From NCBI GenBank assembly GCA_016786705.1, contig JAEUVV010000006.1, positions 434,001-498,000 on the forward strand: a stretch of DNA of 64,000 bases, in the 5' to 3' direction. Positions 62,694 through 64,000 of this stretch are shown one piece after another (position 1 is the stretch's first letter; the number at the start of each line of letters is the position of its first letter). A program made the translations under genes and the position numbers. The notes beneath the pieces are model-generated. The model saw only the letters and a program-made list of their open reading frames with translations, made no database searches and was not told the origin of the DNA. This DNA is from Taibaiella sp. (GTDB lineage: Bacteria; Bacteroidota; Bacteroidia; Chitinophagales; Chitinophagaceae).

Positions 62694-64000
62694 TTATTTC
62701 AGGAATAACATCTCACGGTATTTTGGCATCGGCCAAAGCTTGTCATCAACAAACAGTTCCAGTTTATCTACATGATACCTGATCTTGTCAAAACGTACTT
62801 TGATTTTTGTGCAATAAGCTTCCGCTCTTTCGCGCATATTCTCCATTTTGTTGGCTTTTTTACGCTCTTCGATCATCGCTTCCACGTTATCGTTGACTTC
62901 CTGGATGTGGCCACTGATCACCTTTAAAAGGTTCAGTTGTGCTGCATAAGTGCTTTCTTCCAGGCCCAAATCTTTTAAGCCTTTTACATTTTTGATCAGG
63001 CTGTTTTGATACGTTACTGCTACCGGTAAAATGTGGTTAGTGGTCAGGTAGCCTAAAACACGCGCTTCAATCTGTACACGTTTTACATATTCTTCCAGAA
63101 CGATTTCGTGACGTGCATGCAATTCTCTTTCAGAATAGATGCCCATCTCGCTGAACATTTTTAATGTTTCCGGTTTCGTCAGTACATCCAGCGCTTCAGG
63201 TGTGGTTTTGAAGTTGCTGAGGCCGCGTTTTTCTGCTTCCTTAGCCCATTCTTCGCTGTAGTTATCGCCTTCAAAGCAGATGTTCTGGCTGTCTTTAATA
63301 TAGGTTTTTAATACTTGAAGAATAGCGATCTCTTTCTTCTCGCCGCCGGCGATTTTAGCATCTACCTCTTTCTTGAATTCGATCAGGGTTTTAGCCATAA
63401 TCGTGTTTAAAGTGCTCATAGGGGAGCCGCAGTTCGCGGAAGAACCTACCGCCCTGAATTCAAATTTGTTACCGGTGAAAGCAAATGGACTGGTCCTGTT
63501 CCGGTCGGTATTGTCCATCAGCAATTCGGGAATGTGCTTGTGGATGTCCATTTTCAGGATTACCTCGTCCTGCTCGGTGAAGTTACCGCCTACGCGTTCT
63601 TTGATCTCGCTTAATACTTCGGTCAGGTATTTACCAATGAACACCGAAATGATGGCCGGTGGCGCTTCATTGGCGCCTAAACGGTAGTCATTACCTTCTG
63701 ACGCGATGGCGGCACGTAGCAGGTCCGCATGATCATGAACCGCTTTAATTACGTTAATAAAGAAGGTCAGGAATAATAAGTTGGTACGCGGTGTCTTTCC
63801 AGGTGCCAGCAGGTTGATGCCGGTATCGGTGGACAGGCTCCAATTGTTATGTTTGCCGCTCCCGTTCACGCCGGCAAATGGTTTTTCGTGGAATAGAACC
63901 TTCAATTTATGACGTTTAGCCACACGGTTCATGATATCCATCAGCAAAGAGTTATGGTCTACAGCCACATTTACCTCTTCAAAGATAGGGGCACACTCGA
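62694..64000 (-). CDS. glnN: Glutamine synthetase type III (C-terminal part)
   Basis: Partial: reading continues through the right edge, since the residues before the internal GTG at 63968 (CAPIFEEVN) are in frame with the family. The visible 435 residues include HNSLLMDIMNRVAKRHKLKVLFHEKPFAGVNGSGKHNNWSL (ATP/glutamate-binding Gly-rich block), RTNLLFLTFFINVIKAVHDHADLLRAAIASEGNDYRLGANEAPPA and GEGSSANCGSPMS-like RAVGSSANCGSPMST, all typical of GSIII (GlnN), the large glutamine synthetase common in Bacteroidota. It makes glutamine from glutamate and ammonia. The usual length is about 730 residues. Confidence 0.96.
   Translation of the reverse strand, partial: ECAPIFEEVNVAVDHNSLLMDIMNRVAKRHKLKVLFHEKPFAGVNGSGKHNNWSLSTDTGINLLAPGKTPRTNLLFLTFFINVIKAVHDHADLLRAAIASEGNDYRLGANEAPPAIISVFIGKYLTEVLSEIKERVGGNFTEQDEVILKMDIHKHIPELLMDNTDRNRTSPFAFTGNKFEFRAVGSSANCGSPMSTLNTIMAKTLIEFKKEVDAKIAGGEKKEIAILQVLKTYIKDSQNICFEGDNYSEEWAKEAEKRGLSNFKTTPEALDVLTKPETLKMFSEMGIYSERELHARHEIVLEEYVKRVQIEARVLGYLTTNHILPVAVTYQNSLIKNVKGLKDLGLEESTYAAQLNLLKVISGHIQEVNDNVEAMIEERKKANKMENMRERAEAYCTKIKVRFDKIRYHVDKLELFVDDKLWPMPKYREMLFLK

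Noticed and set aside
1..64000. tRNA, rRNA, CRISPR array, IS element or prophage
   Set aside because: No cloverleaf with the TTCGA-type arm, no regular short repeats, no transposase or integrase and no phage structural gene were seen; the S74 domain at 38363 has no phage context.

Overview
The window is a chromosomal segment of a member of the Bacteroidota, most likely a Chitinophagales/Sphingobacteriia-type aerobe. The evidence is a SusC/SusD pair, six proteins with C-terminal type IX secretion (T9SS) sorting domains, an alternative complex III gene pair, type III glutamine synthetase, IF-2 with a Bacteroidota-style low-complexity N-terminus, and -7 promoter boxes of the form TAnnTTTG with few Shine-Dalgarno sequences. 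Both ends cut genes: actB on the left and glnN on the right. I see no rRNA, tRNA, CRISPR array, insertion sequence or prophage. Most of the window is ordinary core chromosome; the accessory-looking parts are about 2-13.4 kb, 18.3-27.6 kb and 38.3-42 kb.

Layout. 0-1.6 kb: alternative complex III (actB partial, hexaheme actA), minus strand. 1.9-5.8 kb: a small lipoprotein, a Crp-family regulator and a two-component pair (LuxR-type regulator, then a TPR-containing histidine kinase, overlapping by 4 bp). 5.8-13.4 kb: two very large T9SS surface proteins whose upstream regions share an AATAGCA/TGCTATT palindrome and, for the second gene, a duplicated leader element. 13.5-18.6 kb: M1 aminopeptidase lipoprotein, glycosyltransferase plus LpxH-like phosphoesterase, RsuA/RluE pseudouridine synthase, tiny lipoprotein. 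18.8-26.5 kb: an AT-richer block with a T9SS protein, a secreted trypsin-like protease, and SusC/SusD, which looks like a protein-digestion and peptide-import locus. 26.6-27.6 kb: two BON-domain proteins. 27.7-32.9 kb: the conserved rimP-nusA-infB operon with a clear promoter and a leader hairpin.

33-38.2 kb: GT-C-like membrane protein, small outer-membrane protein, serine hydrolase, ACMSD-like amidohydrolase, hemC. 38.3-40.1 kb: a secreted S74-chaperone-domain protein and a small T9SS protein. 40.1-43 kb: Rrf2 regulator with an NAD(P)-binding reductase, facing a Crp-family regulator and a quinone-oxidoreductase-type dehydrogenase; two copies of a GTAA-AAAATAT-TTAC operator mark this locus. 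43-46.4 kb: apaG, recX, ruvB, an outer-membrane protein and thioredoxin. 46.5-51.5 kb: FadL-type porin, LEA-like repeat protein, acyl-CoA carboxylase beta subunit, ftsX and DUF3098. 51.5-64 kb: DUF2891, CPBP protease, TlpA-like lipoprotein, pdhA, recF, a T9SS protein, GH16 glucanase, phenylacetate-CoA ligase and glnN.

The strongest regulatory observations are the shared dyads in the Rrf2 locus (one lies on the -33 box of a well-formed promoter) and the shared palindromes in front of the two giant T9SS genes, next to a two-component system. All coordinates of sites were read by eye; family names rest on recognisable motifs, not on a database search.
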